From the NCBI GenBank assembly GCA_017441585.1, contig JAFRWW010000018.1, positions 1 to 59,519 of the forward strand: DNA of 59,519 nucleotides. The letters are read 5' to 3'. The DNA comes from Lachnospiraceae bacterium. GTDB lineage: Bacteria > Bacillota > Clostridia > Lachnospirales > Lachnospiraceae. Below, piece by piece: positions 42,713 through 52,049 of this stretch (the stretch's first letter is position 1; each line of letters begins with the position of its first letter). The notes beneath the pieces were generated by a model that made no database searches, was not told the DNA's origin, and worked only from the letters and a program-made list of their open reading frames with translations. The translations under genes and the position numbers were made by a program.

Positions 42713-44860
42713 ATGAAGTACGATAGAAGAGGAAAACTGAATTATATTGCAAACATGCGTCCCGTATTTAACAGACGTGCTCTTTTTTCCAATGCGTCAT
42801 ATGAGTACCTTGTCCCTGCAGAGCCCATGCCTTATTCTCTGGTGACGATACGCTTTCGGACTAAAAGAAATAATGTGGATCATGTGATCCTTCACTATAA
42901 TGATGAGACCCTGTTCATGAAAAAAGAAAAGCAGAACAGCAGCATGGTCTTTGAAGAGTTTGATTACTACAGCGCTCAGATCACTGTAGATGATAAAGAG
43001 ATAGAATATTATTTTGAAGTACGTGTAGGCAGGATAACCTGTTATTACGATACCAGAGGCGCCATAGACGAGCTCCATGAGCATTTTCCCTTCAGATTCA
43101 TTCCCGGATTTAAGACTCCGGAATGGGCTAAAGGCGCTGTTATGTACCAGATCTTTGTGGACAGATTCTATAACGGTGATAAGTTCAATGACGTATTGAC
43201 AGATGAGTATGCTTATATAGGCGAGCATTCCAGACGGGTGGAGAACTGGGATAAATACCCTGCAGCCATGGGCGTCAGGGAGTTTTACGGAGGCGACCTC
43301 CAGGGTGTTATGGATAAATTGGATTATCTCCAGGATCTGGGCATAGAGGCCATTTACTTTAATCCTCTCTTTGTCTCCCCCTCCAATCATAAATATGATA
43401 TTCAGGACTACGATTACATAGATCCCCATTTCGGAGTCATATTCCCCGACACTGAGTGCGATGCGGACGGCCATCTTTTAAATAACCTGGATGCAGGGGA
43501 CAATAATAACCGGAACGCCATGAGATACAGGGCCAGAGTCACAAATAAGCGTAATCTGGAAGCCTCAAACAATCTTTTTGCCAATCTGGTGCAGGAGTGT
43601 CACCGCCGCGGCATAAAGGTGATCATGGACGGAGTGTTCAATCACTGCGGCTCTTTCAATAAATGGCTGGATCGTGAACGTATATATGAAGGGATTGAAG
43701 GTTATGAGCCGGGGGCTTATATCGAAAAGGATTCACCTTATCATTCCTTCTTTTTTTTCCATGATGAAAACGCGTTTCCTTATAACGGGACCTATGACGG
43801 CTGGTGGGGACATGACACTTTGCCGAAGCTTAACTACGAGCAGTCGTTGAAGCTGCAGGATTATATTTTAAACATAGCCCGCAAATGGCTGTCACCGCCT
43901 TACAGTATAGACGGCTGGAGACTTGACGTGGCTGCGGATCTGGGATTTTCGCCCGAGTTTAACCACACCTTCTGGAAAAAGTTCAGGCAGGCAGTGAAGG
44001 AGACCAATCCGGAAGCCATCATCATAGCCGAGCATTACGGTAATCCCAGAGAGTGGTTAAGGGGCGACGAGTGGGATACCGTCATGAATTATGACGCTTT
44101 CATGGAGCCCCTCACCTGGTATCTCACCGGCATGCAGAAGCATTCGGATGATTTCAGGCATGACCTTTTGAACAATACGGACACTATGTACAATACCATC
44201 AAGTATCATGCGTCCTTTTTTACCATGCCTTCTTTAATGGTTTCCATGAACGAGCTGTCAAATCATGATCATTCGAGATTTTTGACCAGGACCAATCATA
44301 AGGTGGGCCGCATGAATACCCTGGGCAGCGAGGCTGCCAATCAGGACGTGAATAAAGCAGTTATGAGAAATGCGGTCATGTTCCAGTTTACCTGGCTGGG
44401 CTGCCCTACCATATATTATGCGGATGAGGCCGGACAGTGCGGCTTTACGGATCCCGATAACAGACGTACTTACCCCTGGGGTAATGAGGACCATGAGCTC
44501 ATAGATTATCACAGAGAACTGATAAGGCTGCGCAAGATGTGTCCCGAACTCAAAAAAGGTGCTACCAAATATATAGACGGCGGATACGGATATCTGTGCT
44601 TTGCCAGATTTAATTCGACATCACAGAGTATCATAGTGATAAATAATTCCGATAAAGAGGTGGAGCTGTCCCTTCCCGTATGGCTGGCCGAAGTGCCTTG
44701 GGACGGGGTTATGACGAGGCTCATCTGCTCCACACCGGAGGGTCACGACGCCTGGCCCGTCACTTATGAAATAGCAGCCGGACATCTCAAGGTTAAGCTT
44801 TCACCCACATCCTGCGCTCTTTACAGATTCGAGGGTAAGCAGACTGTTTATTATGATTAA
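42713..44860 (+). CDS. Intracellular GH13 neopullulanase / cyclomaltodextrinase-type alpha-glucosidase
   Basis: A 715-residue protein with no signal peptide. An N-terminal CBM34-like beta domain (about 1-130) precedes the (beta/alpha)8 barrel. The catalytic triad is complete: nucleophile Asp405 in DGWRLDVA, acid/base Glu440 in IIAEHYG, and Asp519 in NHDHSR. The extra N-terminal domain and motif FKTPEWAKGAVMYQIFVDRF mark the cyclomaltodextrinase/neopullulanase subfamily. It should hydrolyse maltodextrins or pullulan-type oligosaccharides in the cytoplasm. RBS AAGGAAA is about 10 bases away. Its end overlaps the start of the protease gene by 8 bases. Confidence 0.92.
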   Translation: MKYDRRGKLNYIANMRPVFNRRALFSNASYEYLVPAEPMPYSLVTIRFRTKRNNVDHVILHYNDETLFMKKEKQNSSMVFEEFDYYSAQITVDDKEIEYYFEVRVGRITCYYDTRGAIDELHEHFPFRFIPGFKTPEWAKGAVMYQIFVDRFYNGDKFNDVLTDEYAYIGEHSRRVENWDKYPAAMGVREFYGGDLQGVMDKLDYLQDLGIEAIYFNPLFVSPSNHKYDIQDYDYIDPHFGVIFPDTECDADGHLLNNLDAGDNNNRNAMRYRARVTNKRNLEASNNLFANLVQECHRRGIKVIMDGVFNHCGSFNKWLDRERIYEGIEGYEPGAYIEKDSPYHSFFFFHDENAFPYNGTYDGWWGHDTLPKLNYEQSLKLQDYILNIARKWLSPPYSIDGWRLDVAADLGFSPEFNHTFWKKFRQAVKETNPEAIIIAEHYGNPREWLRGDEWDTVMNYDAFMEPLTWYLTGMQKHSDDFRHDLLNNTDTMYNTIKYHASFFTMPSLMVSMNELSNHDHSRFLTRTNHKVGRMNTLGSEAANQDVNKAVMRNAVMFQFTWLGCPTIYYADEAGQCGFTDPDNRRTYPWGNEDHELIDYHRELIRLRKMCPELKKGATKYIDGGYGYLCFARFNSTSQSIIVINNSDKEVELSLPVWLAEVPWDGVMTRLICSTPEGHDAWPVTYEIAAGHLKVKLSPTSCALYRFEGKQTVYYD

Positions 44861-47800
44861 GTTTCCTAACAAGAAAAAAACACTTATAGCGATGCTCCTT
44901 TCCCTGGCCATGGTGGTTGAGGGAGGGGGCTCTTTGCTTTATGCATCTCAGGATCAGGAACTTCTGACGCCGGAATCCAATGATTCGGTGATATCCGAAA
45001 CCAAAATCGACGAAGCAGTGACCGATACGGATCAGGCAGAAACGAACGATGTCGCAGAAACCGATGCGGATCGGGCAGAAACGAACAATGTCGCAGTAAC
45101 CGATGCGGATCAGGTCGAAGAAACAGGTCACCATGTATTCCGTGATCTCCCCGATGACGGGCTTACGGCTCCGGATGTGGATGCATATATGAGTGCAGAG
45201 CGGGAGACCAAAGGTATCCGCATACAGGAACTTACTGAGGAGGATGTTCAGGGCAGCAGTGCCGATGACTCATATTACAGTTCCGTGGACAAGGGTTATG
45301 TTTCCGATGTAATAGACCAGGCGGATTCCCAGCTTTGCTGGGCTTTTTCCGCTGCCTCCTGCATGGAGATAAACGCAGTCAAGAAGGGGCTCATGTCCGA
45401 TGATGAGCATCTGTCGGCAGATGCCCTTGCATATTATTTCTTTAACAGGGTCACTGATAAAAAGGGACTCACCGCCGATACCGTGATCAAAAATACGGCC
45501 CATGGTGCCTCGTCCTATTATGACAATGGCGGAAACAGCATAAATGCGGCCTTTGAGCTCATGCAGTGGCTCAATCCCATAAGCTATGACAAGGCGCCCT
45601 TCACCGGCGAGCCAAACGAATATCCTGCAGATGTGTCTTTTGCCTATGATCAGGATGTGGTTCACGTAAACAAAGTCACATGGACCGCGTCATCCTCAGA
45701 GCGCGCCATAAAGCAGATGGTGTACGATCAGGGCGCGGCAGCCATTGGCGTATATATGAAAGAAAGCGCGGTAAAGACCGTGTCCTATAACGGAGCGAGT
45801 GTAGATACACTGTTCAGTGATTCCAGAGAGAGCATTAACCATTCGGTGACCATAGTGGGCTGGGATGATGAGATCCCGGCAGAGCTTTTCAGTGGCTCAT
45901 CTTATTCTAATATCCGCCCGTCCCGGGACGGAGCCTGGATCTGTAAGAATTCCTATGACGATCATCCCTATTTTTATCTTTCTTTTGATGATGCTTCCAT
46001 TTTGAGCAGCAGTTATAACAATAAGGCCATCAGTTTTTCGGTGGACAAAAATAATGACTATGACAATAACTACGGCTATGACGGCGGCGTGGGTACTTAT
46101 CGCAGCGCTGCTCCCGGTATCATATACGGCGCCCAGATCTTTTGTGCAGCGGCAGAATCCGCCGGTACGGATACTGCAGCGCCTGATGCGGCTCCCATGG
46201 CGGAGGAGATAAAGGCAGTTTCCTTTGCCACCAATACCCCCGGTGCTTTTTATACCGTAAGCGTCTATACCGACCTGCCTTCGGATTCGAGTGATCCCAC
46301 CGACGGTATTTTGATGTCTCAGGTTTCAAATGAAGTATCCCTGTTATATCCGGGGTATTATACGGTGCAGCTTCCCAAGAGCGTGTATGTGGATGAGGGC
46401 GTGTACTTTTCCATAGTGGTGAGTGTCCGTGCTCCGGGTTCTGCGTCTCAGGCTACTTTGATGTATGACGAAGCCTATGGCGGATCCCTGTCTTCCTGGG
46501 TATATTCCAATCCCGGGGCGAAGGCGGGACGCAGTTTCTTAAGTGCCGACGGCGAAAAATGGGTTGATAGTGCCACAGCGGATCTTTCGGATTTTACTGA
46601 CAAGGATGCGGGTCATACTCCCGGCACAGGTTATGTCAGGATAAAGGCTTATACGGATAATACTGCGGTGACCGGTATGCATGTCATAGACAATGACATG
46701 GTGGCCCTGGTTCCCGATCAGGTATATACGGGACTTCAGATCACTCCTGACCCTACGGTATATTATGGGACGAAGAGACTTAAAAAGGACAGGGATTATC
46801 TGGTCACCTATGGTGCGAATACCGCTGTGGGAAAGGGTACGGGCACACTGACCGTCACCGGTACCGGCAGATATATCACAGCATCTTCCATAGTTAGGTC
46901 CTTTAATATTACAAAGGCGTCCATAGCAGATCCGGATGTGATCGTAAACGGTACGGAGAATCCTCTGTCTTTCACGGGCAATAACTTAACGCCCTTGACT
47001 CTTTCCTTTAATGGGATAGAGCTTCGGCAGAACCGCGATTATACCATCAAATACAGCAGAAATAACAAACCCGGCGTGGCCTCTGCAGTCATAAAGGGCA
47101 AGGGCAATTTTGTCGGAAAGAGAAAAGAAGTGTTCATGATAGATGTCCTTGATATAAATGATCCGGGCATCACCATAAAGGATATTAAGCCTCAGGATTA
47201 TAAGGGCGAGCTCATAGAGCCCGAAGTGACCATATTGAATCAGTATGATCATAAGGCTCCCCTTGTCAAAGATGTGGATTACACTGTGGAGTATTTCAAA
47301 AACCTCATGCCCGGACAGGCTTATGCCATGGTGACGGGCACCGGTTCATATACGGGGGTTCGTAGGATAGACTTTACCATAGAAGGGGCCGATCTGTCCA
47401 ATGCCACCGTCAGCAAGGTAAATGATGTCACCTACTGTGGCGATGCCGTCACTCCCGAGGTGGAGGTTTATTACGGAGCCAAAAAGCTGGTGGAGTCCGT
47501 GGACTATGAGGTGACCTATTCCAACAACATAGATGTGGGAGTGGCCTATATAAACATAACCGGCCGCAAGGGCACCATCTATTCGGGAACCGGCATCACC
47601 AGAACCTTTAACATAAGGACTGCCAATATAGCAAATTCCGTACTGGAGAATTTCGGAGATGTGGCCTATGTGCCCGGAACCAAAACCTATACCCAGAATG
47701 AGGATTTTTCGGATCCCAACTGCATGAAGATAAGACTGAATTCAGGCTATTATCTTAAAGAAGGGGATTACGCTGTCAGCTATCAGGACAATGTCTCAAG

Positions 47801-49463
47801 CGGTCTCACTAAGACAGCCACCATGACCATCACGGCAAAGAGCGATAATCTCACAGGAACCATTGTCAGGACCTTTGACATCATATCGGGGACCAAGGTG
47901 GTGCTGGGTGATTTTACCAATAAAAAGCTTACTGTCACTGGTATGAATTCTTCCAGGCAGTATATTTATGATGCTTCCAACCACAGGTCAAACGCCGATA
48001 ATTCGGTAAAGCCCACGGTCACCGTAAGCTATAAGGGCGTGACCCTCACCAAGGGCGTGGACTATGATATAAAGTATCATAACAATAACGGGATAGGCAT
48101 GGCTTATCTCACCATAGAGGCGGTGAACGGATCCGAATATATTGGCGTTCGGACCGAGTATTATGAGATCATAGGCAAGCCTATATATGTCACTGCCCTG
48201 GGCGTTCCGGATAATGATTTTATAGTGACGGAGCCTGTAGACTGTGTATATACAGGCGCGCCCAGGTGTCCCGAGGTCGTCATCAGGGAAAATGTCCTGG
48301 TGGATAAGGATGAAAAGAATAAGACCGGAAAGACCATGAAGTATCTGCAGCCGGATCGGGATTATACTCTTAAGTATCACAGAAATGTGGATGCCGGCAA
48401 GGCATATGTGACCATGGAGGGCATGGGCGAGTATTCAGGCAAGCATACCTTCTATTTCAACATAGATTCTGCCGACCTGTCCCAGGCTAAGCACCCTTCC
48501 ATTGCTCCTAAGATGTACGCGGCTTCAAAGATCTGTCCCGAACTTTATCCTCAGAATGAGGGCGGATATCTGAGAGAGGGCGTGGATTATGAAGTGTCCT
48601 ACGGAGAAAATATAAATGCCGGAGTGGGCACGGTGGTATTTACCGCTCCCCAGATGACACAGGAAGAATTAAATGCGGGACTTAAGCCCAATTATGTGGG
48701 GCAGCTGACGGTCTCCTTTACCATAAAGCCCAGACCCATGAATGACGGCGCCATATCCGTCGAGGGACTCGACGCCCGGCGATATGAAGGCACCAGAGTC
48801 ACTCCCTTAGTCTCACTTTATCTCACCACGAATGAAGGGGTTCTTCTCATACCCGAATCGGAGTATGAGGTATCCTATGGCAATAATTCAAAGGCGGGCA
48901 GGGGAAGTGTCACAGTTAAGGCCAGAAGTACGAGTTCGGGCGGTACCGGCAATTACAGCGGATCCAGAGTGTGCAGCTTTGATATCGCAGGAGCCCACTT
49001 CAATCTGACGGATGATCTTTTATCAGGATATACTGTACCCTATACCGGCAAAAAGGCGAAGCTGTCCATTCCTTCCTTTGATTGTGTGTCAGGTAACCTT
49101 GTACAGAAGACGGATTATTTGATAAAGACCGATAAACGAAGGGATGTGGGTGAGGGTATATTTACCCTGATCGGCAAGGGTACCTATAAGGGCACGGTGG
49201 AGTATGGCAATTATGATATAATCCCCCGCAGCGTGGACGAGGCTGAGATAGAGTTTAAGAATCTTAAGGATGTGGTATACACTCCCGGCCATCCGGCGAA
49301 GTGTGATAAGCTCAAAGTGAAAGCCGGAAAAAAGAAGCTGGTAAAGGGCCGCGATTATGTGGTGACCTATTATAATAATGATCAAAAGGGGACTGCAACC
49401 ATAGTGGTGACCCTGGTGAATAACTACAGCGGAAGCAGGAGTGTGACCTTTAATATTGTATGA
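44853..49463 (+). CDS. Secreted papain-like (C1A) cysteine protease with eleven Ig-like repeats
   Basis: A 1536-residue secreted protein: signal peptide (about 1-32), acidic stretch with a 13-residue tandem repeat (57-91), protease domain (about 145-385), lectin-like domain (about 425-600) and about eleven Ig-like repeats (607-1536). The protease has oxyanion Gln156, catalytic Cys162 in CWAFSA, His330 in NHSVTIVGWDD and Asn366 in KNSYDD. Each Ig-like repeat is 75-95 residues, with the pattern G-x-x-L-x-x-x-x-D-Y-x-V-x-Y-x-x-N near its middle. The same repeat type occurs in the pectate lyase. It may cleave extracellular proteins or act on the cell surface; no anchor is seen. The start overlaps the GH13 gene by 8 bases and has only a weak RBS, so translation is probably coupled. 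Confidence 0.88.
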   Translation: MIKFPNKKKTLIAMLLSLAMVVEGGGSLLYASQDQELLTPESNDSVISETKIDEAVTDTDQAETNDVAETDADRAETNNVAVTDADQVEETGHHVFRDLPDDGLTAPDVDAYMSAERETKGIRIQELTEEDVQGSSADDSYYSSVDKGYVSDVIDQADSQLCWAFSAASCMEINAVKKGLMSDDEHLSADALAYYFFNRVTDKKGLTADTVIKNTAHGASSYYDNGGNSINAAFELMQWLNPISYDKAPFTGEPNEYPADVSFAYDQDVVHVNKVTWTASSSERAIKQMVYDQGAAAIGVYMKESAVKTVSYNGASVDTLFSDSRESINHSVTIVGWDDEIPAELFSGSSYSNIRPSRDGAWICKNSYDDHPYFYLSFDDASILSSSYNNKAISFSVDKNNDYDNNYGYDGGVGTYRSAAPGIIYGAQIFCAAAESAGTDTAAPDAAPMAEEIKAVSFATNTPGAFYTVSVYTDLPSDSSDPTDGILMSQVSNEVSLLYPGYYTVQLPKSVYVDEGVYFSIVVSVRAPGSASQATLMYDEAYGGSLSSWVYSNPGAKAGRSFLSADGEKWVDSATADLSDFTDKDAGHTPGTGYVRIKAYTDNTAVTGMHVIDNDMVALVPDQVYTGLQITPDPTVYYGTKRLKKDRDYLVTYGANTAVGKGTGTLTVTGTGRYITASSIVRSFNITKASIADPDVIVNGTENPLSFTGNNLTPLTLSFNGIELRQNRDYTIKYSRNNKPGVASAVIKGKGNFVGKRKEVFMIDVLDINDPGITIKDIKPQDYKGELIEPEVTILNQYDHKAPLVKDVDYTVEYFKNLMPGQAYAMVTGTGSYTGVRRIDFTIEGADLSNATVSKVNDVTYCGDAVTPEVEVYYGAKKLVESVDYEVTYSNNIDVGVAYINITGRKGTIYSGTGITRTFNIRTANIANSVLENFGDVAYVPGTKTYTQNEDFSDPNCMKIRLNSGYYLKEGDYAVSYQDNVSSGLTKTATMTITAKSDNLTGTIVRTFDIISGTKVVLGDFTNKKLTVTGMNSSRQYIYDASNHRSNADNSVKPTVTVSYKGVTLTKGVDYDIKYHNNNGIGMAYLTIEAVNGSEYIGVRTEYYEIIGKPIYVTALGVPDNDFIVTEPVDCVYTGAPRCPEVVIRENVLVDKDEKNKTGKTMKYLQPDRDYTLKYHRNVDAGKAYVTMEGMGEYSGKHTFYFNIDSADLSQAKHPSIAPKMYAASKICPELYPQNEGGYLREGVDYEVSYGENINAGVGTVVFTAPQMTQEELNAGLKPNYVGQLTVSFTIKPRPMNDGAISVEGLDARRYEGTRVTPLVSLYLTTNEGVLLIPESEYEVSYGNNSKAGRGSVTVKARSTSSGGTGNYSGSRVCSFDIAGAHFNLTDDLLSGYTVPYTGKKAKLSIPSFDCVSGNLVQKTDYLIKTDKRRDVGEGIFTLIGKGTYKGTVEYGNYDIIPRSVDEAEIEFKNLKDVVYTPGHPAKCDKLKVKAGKKKLVKGRDYVVTYYNNDQKGTATIVVTLVNNYSGSRSVTFNIV
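45021..45125 (+). repeat. 39-bp tandem repeat in the protease gene
   Basis: Two and two-thirds units of 39 bases (ACCGATRCGGATCRGGCAG...), each coding 13 residues rich in Asp, Thr and Glu. It lies just after the signal peptide and encodes a disordered acidic spacer. Confidence 0.85.
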
Positions 49464-50934
49464 TTATGAGTTAAAAAAGAGAATATATTCGCTTTTTTCC
49501 GTGGCTTGGCTGGTATTGCCGGCCACGGTGCTTTTTATTTTACTCTGGCGGCAGATATATAATTATATGACCACCTTTCCTTACTATTTCAAAGGATTTC
49601 TGATGCTGTCATTCATGTATGCTCTGCTCCTTGGATCATTTCTTAAGGTCTTTGACGGTGTGCAGACCGTGTATTTTCACAGGGTGGAACCTCTTTTGTC
49701 TCTGGTGCCATCTATCCTCGGTGTTAATTTTATTTTCTACATGGTGACCTGCCTGTTGTCCACTTATCTGGTACCTGTGTGGGGCTTTGCCGTCCTCACT
49801 CTGGCCGACCTTCTGATGCTGTCTTTGATCATTAAGGTGCTGGCCCATTTTCGTGACAAGGTGCTGGGGGAACAAAAGCTCCTGCTGATATACGCAGGAC
49901 ACTCAAAACAGGAAGTGAAAAGAATCTGCGAAGGCTGGGACGGGGCATACAAAGTGGATACCATGCTGAGTGCCGACGAAGGCTTTGACAAATGTAAAAA
50001 AGCAATAAAAAAACACCGGGCTGTGGTATTGTGTGATCTGCCCTCAGAGCTTCGGGATAAGGTGGCGCTTTACTGTCAGGAAAAAAATGCGGCCGTCTAC
50101 TTTGTCCCCGGAATGAGTGATATGATATTTAAGAATGGTCATGGACTCCATTATTTTGAGGGACATCTCATAAGGAAAAAGACAAAGGAACTGACCATGG
50201 CCCAGAGATTTACCCTTCTGTCCTATCTTAAAAAGGTGTACAGGGGCAGTATCGAAACCCTGTATGAAAGAGCGCAGGAGGTGATAGAGCGGGGAGGAAA
50301 GGAATTCATAATAACCGCCAATCCACAGACTTTCATGTCGGCGCTTTCGGATGATGAGCTGAATGAGCTGCTGTTAAAAGATGAAGTGCTGACCGTACCT
50401 GACGGATATGGTCTCATCGTGGCCCTTAAGCTGGCGGGCTTTGGTGATTATCAGAAGATAGCCGGCGTGGAATTCGCAAAGCTCCTTTTAAAAATGGCTG
50501 AGATTAAATCCCTTAAGGTCTTTTTATACGGAGCGAGCGAGGAAGTGATCCGCCGTATGGAGGAGATGATAAAAAGGGATTATCCTCATGTGGTCCTGGC
50601 AGGCGCCTACAACGGATACGATCATGATCACGATGAGATAATGCAAAAGGCGCTGGAGGAAAAGCCTGACATTTTTATGGCTGCCCTGGGGGTTCCCGCT
50701 CAGGAAAAACTTATCGCAAAGTATTATGACCGCTTTGAAAAGGGCATATTTTTGGGAGTGGGTGGATCCTTTGACGTACTCTCAGGCTATAAAAAAAGAG
50801 CCCCTAAAGTCTTTTTGGACTTAAACCTGGAGTGGCTGTACCGCATATGCACCGAGCCCTCCCGGATAAAGAAATTTGTGGAGTCGAACCTGTATTTTAT
50901 GTTTGAATTAAAGAGGATAAAAAGTATACAATAA
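49456..50934 (+). CDS. Membrane-bound WecG/TagA/CpsF-family glycosyltransferase
   Basis: A 492-residue protein. The start is a TTG at 49456 overlapping the end of the protease gene by 8 bases; no ATG in frame fits, so coupling is likely. Residues about 10-130 hold four hydrophobic segments. Residues about 140-250 look like the nucleotide-binding-like N-terminal part of polyprenyl glycosylphosphotransferases (EpsE/WbaP group), but the catalytic domain of that family is absent. Residues about 255-490 are a WecG/TagA/CpsF domain (VPDGYG, VFLYGA, ALGVPAQEK, GVGGSFDVLSG, LEWLYRI). The enzyme should add ManNAc or a similar sugar to a lipid-linked glycan on the membrane's inner face, as in teichoic acid or exopolysaccharide synthesis. 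Confidence 0.87.
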   Translation: MYDYELKKRIYSLFSVAWLVLPATVLFILLWRQIYNYMTTFPYYFKGFLMLSFMYALLLGSFLKVFDGVQTVYFHRVEPLLSLVPSILGVNFIFYMVTCLLSTYLVPVWGFAVLTLADLLMLSLIIKVLAHFRDKVLGEQKLLLIYAGHSKQEVKRICEGWDGAYKVDTMLSADEGFDKCKKAIKKHRAVVLCDLPSELRDKVALYCQEKNAAVYFVPGMSDMIFKNGHGLHYFEGHLIRKKTKELTMAQRFTLLSYLKKVYRGSIETLYERAQEVIERGGKEFIITANPQTFMSALSDDELNELLLKDEVLTVPDGYGLIVALKLAGFGDYQKIAGVEFAKLLLKMAEIKSLKVFLYGASEEVIRRMEEMIKRDYPHVVLAGAYNGYDHDHDEIMQKALEEKPDIFMAALGVPAQEKLIAKYYDRFEKGIFLGVGGSFDVLSGYKKRAPKVFLDLNLEWLYRICTEPSRIKKFVESNLYFMFELKRIKSIQ

Positions 50935-50947
50935 TAACTATTCTTCT

Positions 50948-50962
50948 ATCATCCTGAGCGAT
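50948..50962 (+). repeat. Interspersed hairpin repeat, partial copy
   Basis: TCATCCTGAGCGAT-type start of the repeat only, followed by AT-rich sequence; the second arm is missing. It lies 12 bases before the full copy at 50975. Confidence 0.55.
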
Positions 50963-50974
50963 ATTTATTTTTTT

Positions 50975-51003
50975 GTCATCCTGAGCGAAGCGAAGGATCC
51001 TGA
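50975..51003 (+). repeat. Interspersed hairpin repeat, copy D
   Basis: GTCATCCTGAGCGAAGCGAA then GGATCCTGA, a consensus copy; ATCCT and AGGAT arms pair. Confidence 0.8.
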
Positions 51004-51022
51004 AAGACTGGGCAAAAAAATA

Positions 51023-51045
51023 ACCTTCAAATCGTTCAGCATGAC
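51023..51045 (-). repeat. Interspersed hairpin repeat, inverted copy
   Basis: On the minus strand GTCATGCTGAACGATTTGAA then GGT. It faces copy D, so the pair could fold into a larger structure at the end of the glycosyltransferase gene, perhaps serving as a bidirectional terminator. Confidence 0.5.
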
Positions 51046-51098
51046 AGAGGGAATTTTTTATAGCCGGAATAAATATATGATAATGAGTAAGGAAAACT

Positions 51099-51914
51099 AT
51101 GAGCAGACTTAGAAACATTCCCGCCGCAAAGGAAGCGGTAAAAAACAATCCCCTTGTGTTAAAAACACCCGTGGTAAACACTGAAGTATTTGGAAATGAT
51201 CATCCCCTGCAGCTGGAGATAGGCATGGGCAAGGGCCGCTTTATCATGGGTATGGCTAAGCTACACCCGGGGATAAATTATATCGGCGTGGAGGTTTATG
51301 AGAGTGTGCTGTACCGTGCGCTGCAGAAGCTGGAGAGGATTGAAAAGAATCCTGAAAATTTGTCAGTTGATGGTATGGAAAGAGATGAAACAGAATCCGG
51401 GAATAATAACGGATCCGTGGAGGTCGTCGAAACTCAGACAGCGGACGGATCTATAGCCTGTGATAAGGAAAGTGATGAGGCGAATGATAATGCGAATGGC
51501 AATGCAGGTGATGAAGCCTGTGATGCGTACACAAACCTTCGATTCCTGTGCGTTAACGCCGCCGACCTCTCCGAATATCTTAAGGATGGCAGTGTGGATA
51601 AGATATATTTAAATTTCTCAGACCCCTGGCCCAAGGAACGTCATGCCCATCGCCGTCTGGTGTCGGCTAACTTTTTAAAACTCTTTTCACGCCTTTTAAA
51701 AGATGAGGGTATCATCGAGTTTAAGACGGACAATGTGGGCCTATTCGAATACGGCCTGACTCAGATAGAAGAAGCCGGCTATGAACTTTTGTATGAGAAT
51801 CGTGACCTACACGCCGACGAGGCAGAGATGAAGGAAAATGTGATGACGGAGTATGAGGAAAAGTTTTCTGCAAAGGGGAATAAGATCTGTAAGTTCAGGA
51901 TAAAGAAGCGATAA
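51099..51914 (+). CDS. trmB: tRNA (guanine-N7-)-methyltransferase with a large acidic insertion
   Basis: A 271-residue protein; the family is usually about 215 residues. It has the SAM-binding motif EIGMGKGRF, the YIGVEV motif, the signature SDPWPKERHAHRR and the FKTDN block, so it should methylate G46 of tRNAs. Residues 84-145 (62 residues) are an in-frame insertion rich in Glu, Asp, Asn, Ser and Gly, between the second helix and the third strand of the Rossmann fold; the flanks KLERIEK and NLRFLCVNA align directly in normal members. The insertion is likely a disordered surface loop. RBS AAGGAAAAC lies before the ATG. Confidence 0.92.
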   Translation: MSRLRNIPAAKEAVKNNPLVLKTPVVNTEVFGNDHPLQLEIGMGKGRFIMGMAKLHPGINYIGVEVYESVLYRALQKLERIEKNPENLSVDGMERDETESGNNNGSVEVVETQTADGSIACDKESDEANDNANGNAGDEACDAYTNLRFLCVNAADLSEYLKDGSVDKIYLNFSDPWPKERHAHRRLVSANFLKLFSRLLKDEGIIEFKTDNVGLFEYGLTQIEEAGYELLYENRDLHADEAEMKENVMTEYEEKFSAKGNKICKFRIKKR

Positions 51915-51983
51915 GCATATTCGGATCAAAAATAATAAAACATATCACGGCTTTTCTAAAGATAAAAGGTGCCTAAAAATAAA

Positions 51984-52012
51984 GTGACAAAAAAAGTAAT
52001 GCTGTTTATAAT
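51984..52012 (+). promoter_or_regulatory. Promoter of the AAA/nuclease cassette
   Basis: GTGACA (51984-51989), 17 bases, TATAAT (52007-52012). With the terminator at 53741 it makes the AAA/nuclease gene a self-contained unit. Confidence 0.7.
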
Positions 52013-52049
52013 ATAAGCAGTTGCAGGCTATATTTGGAGAAACTACGTT

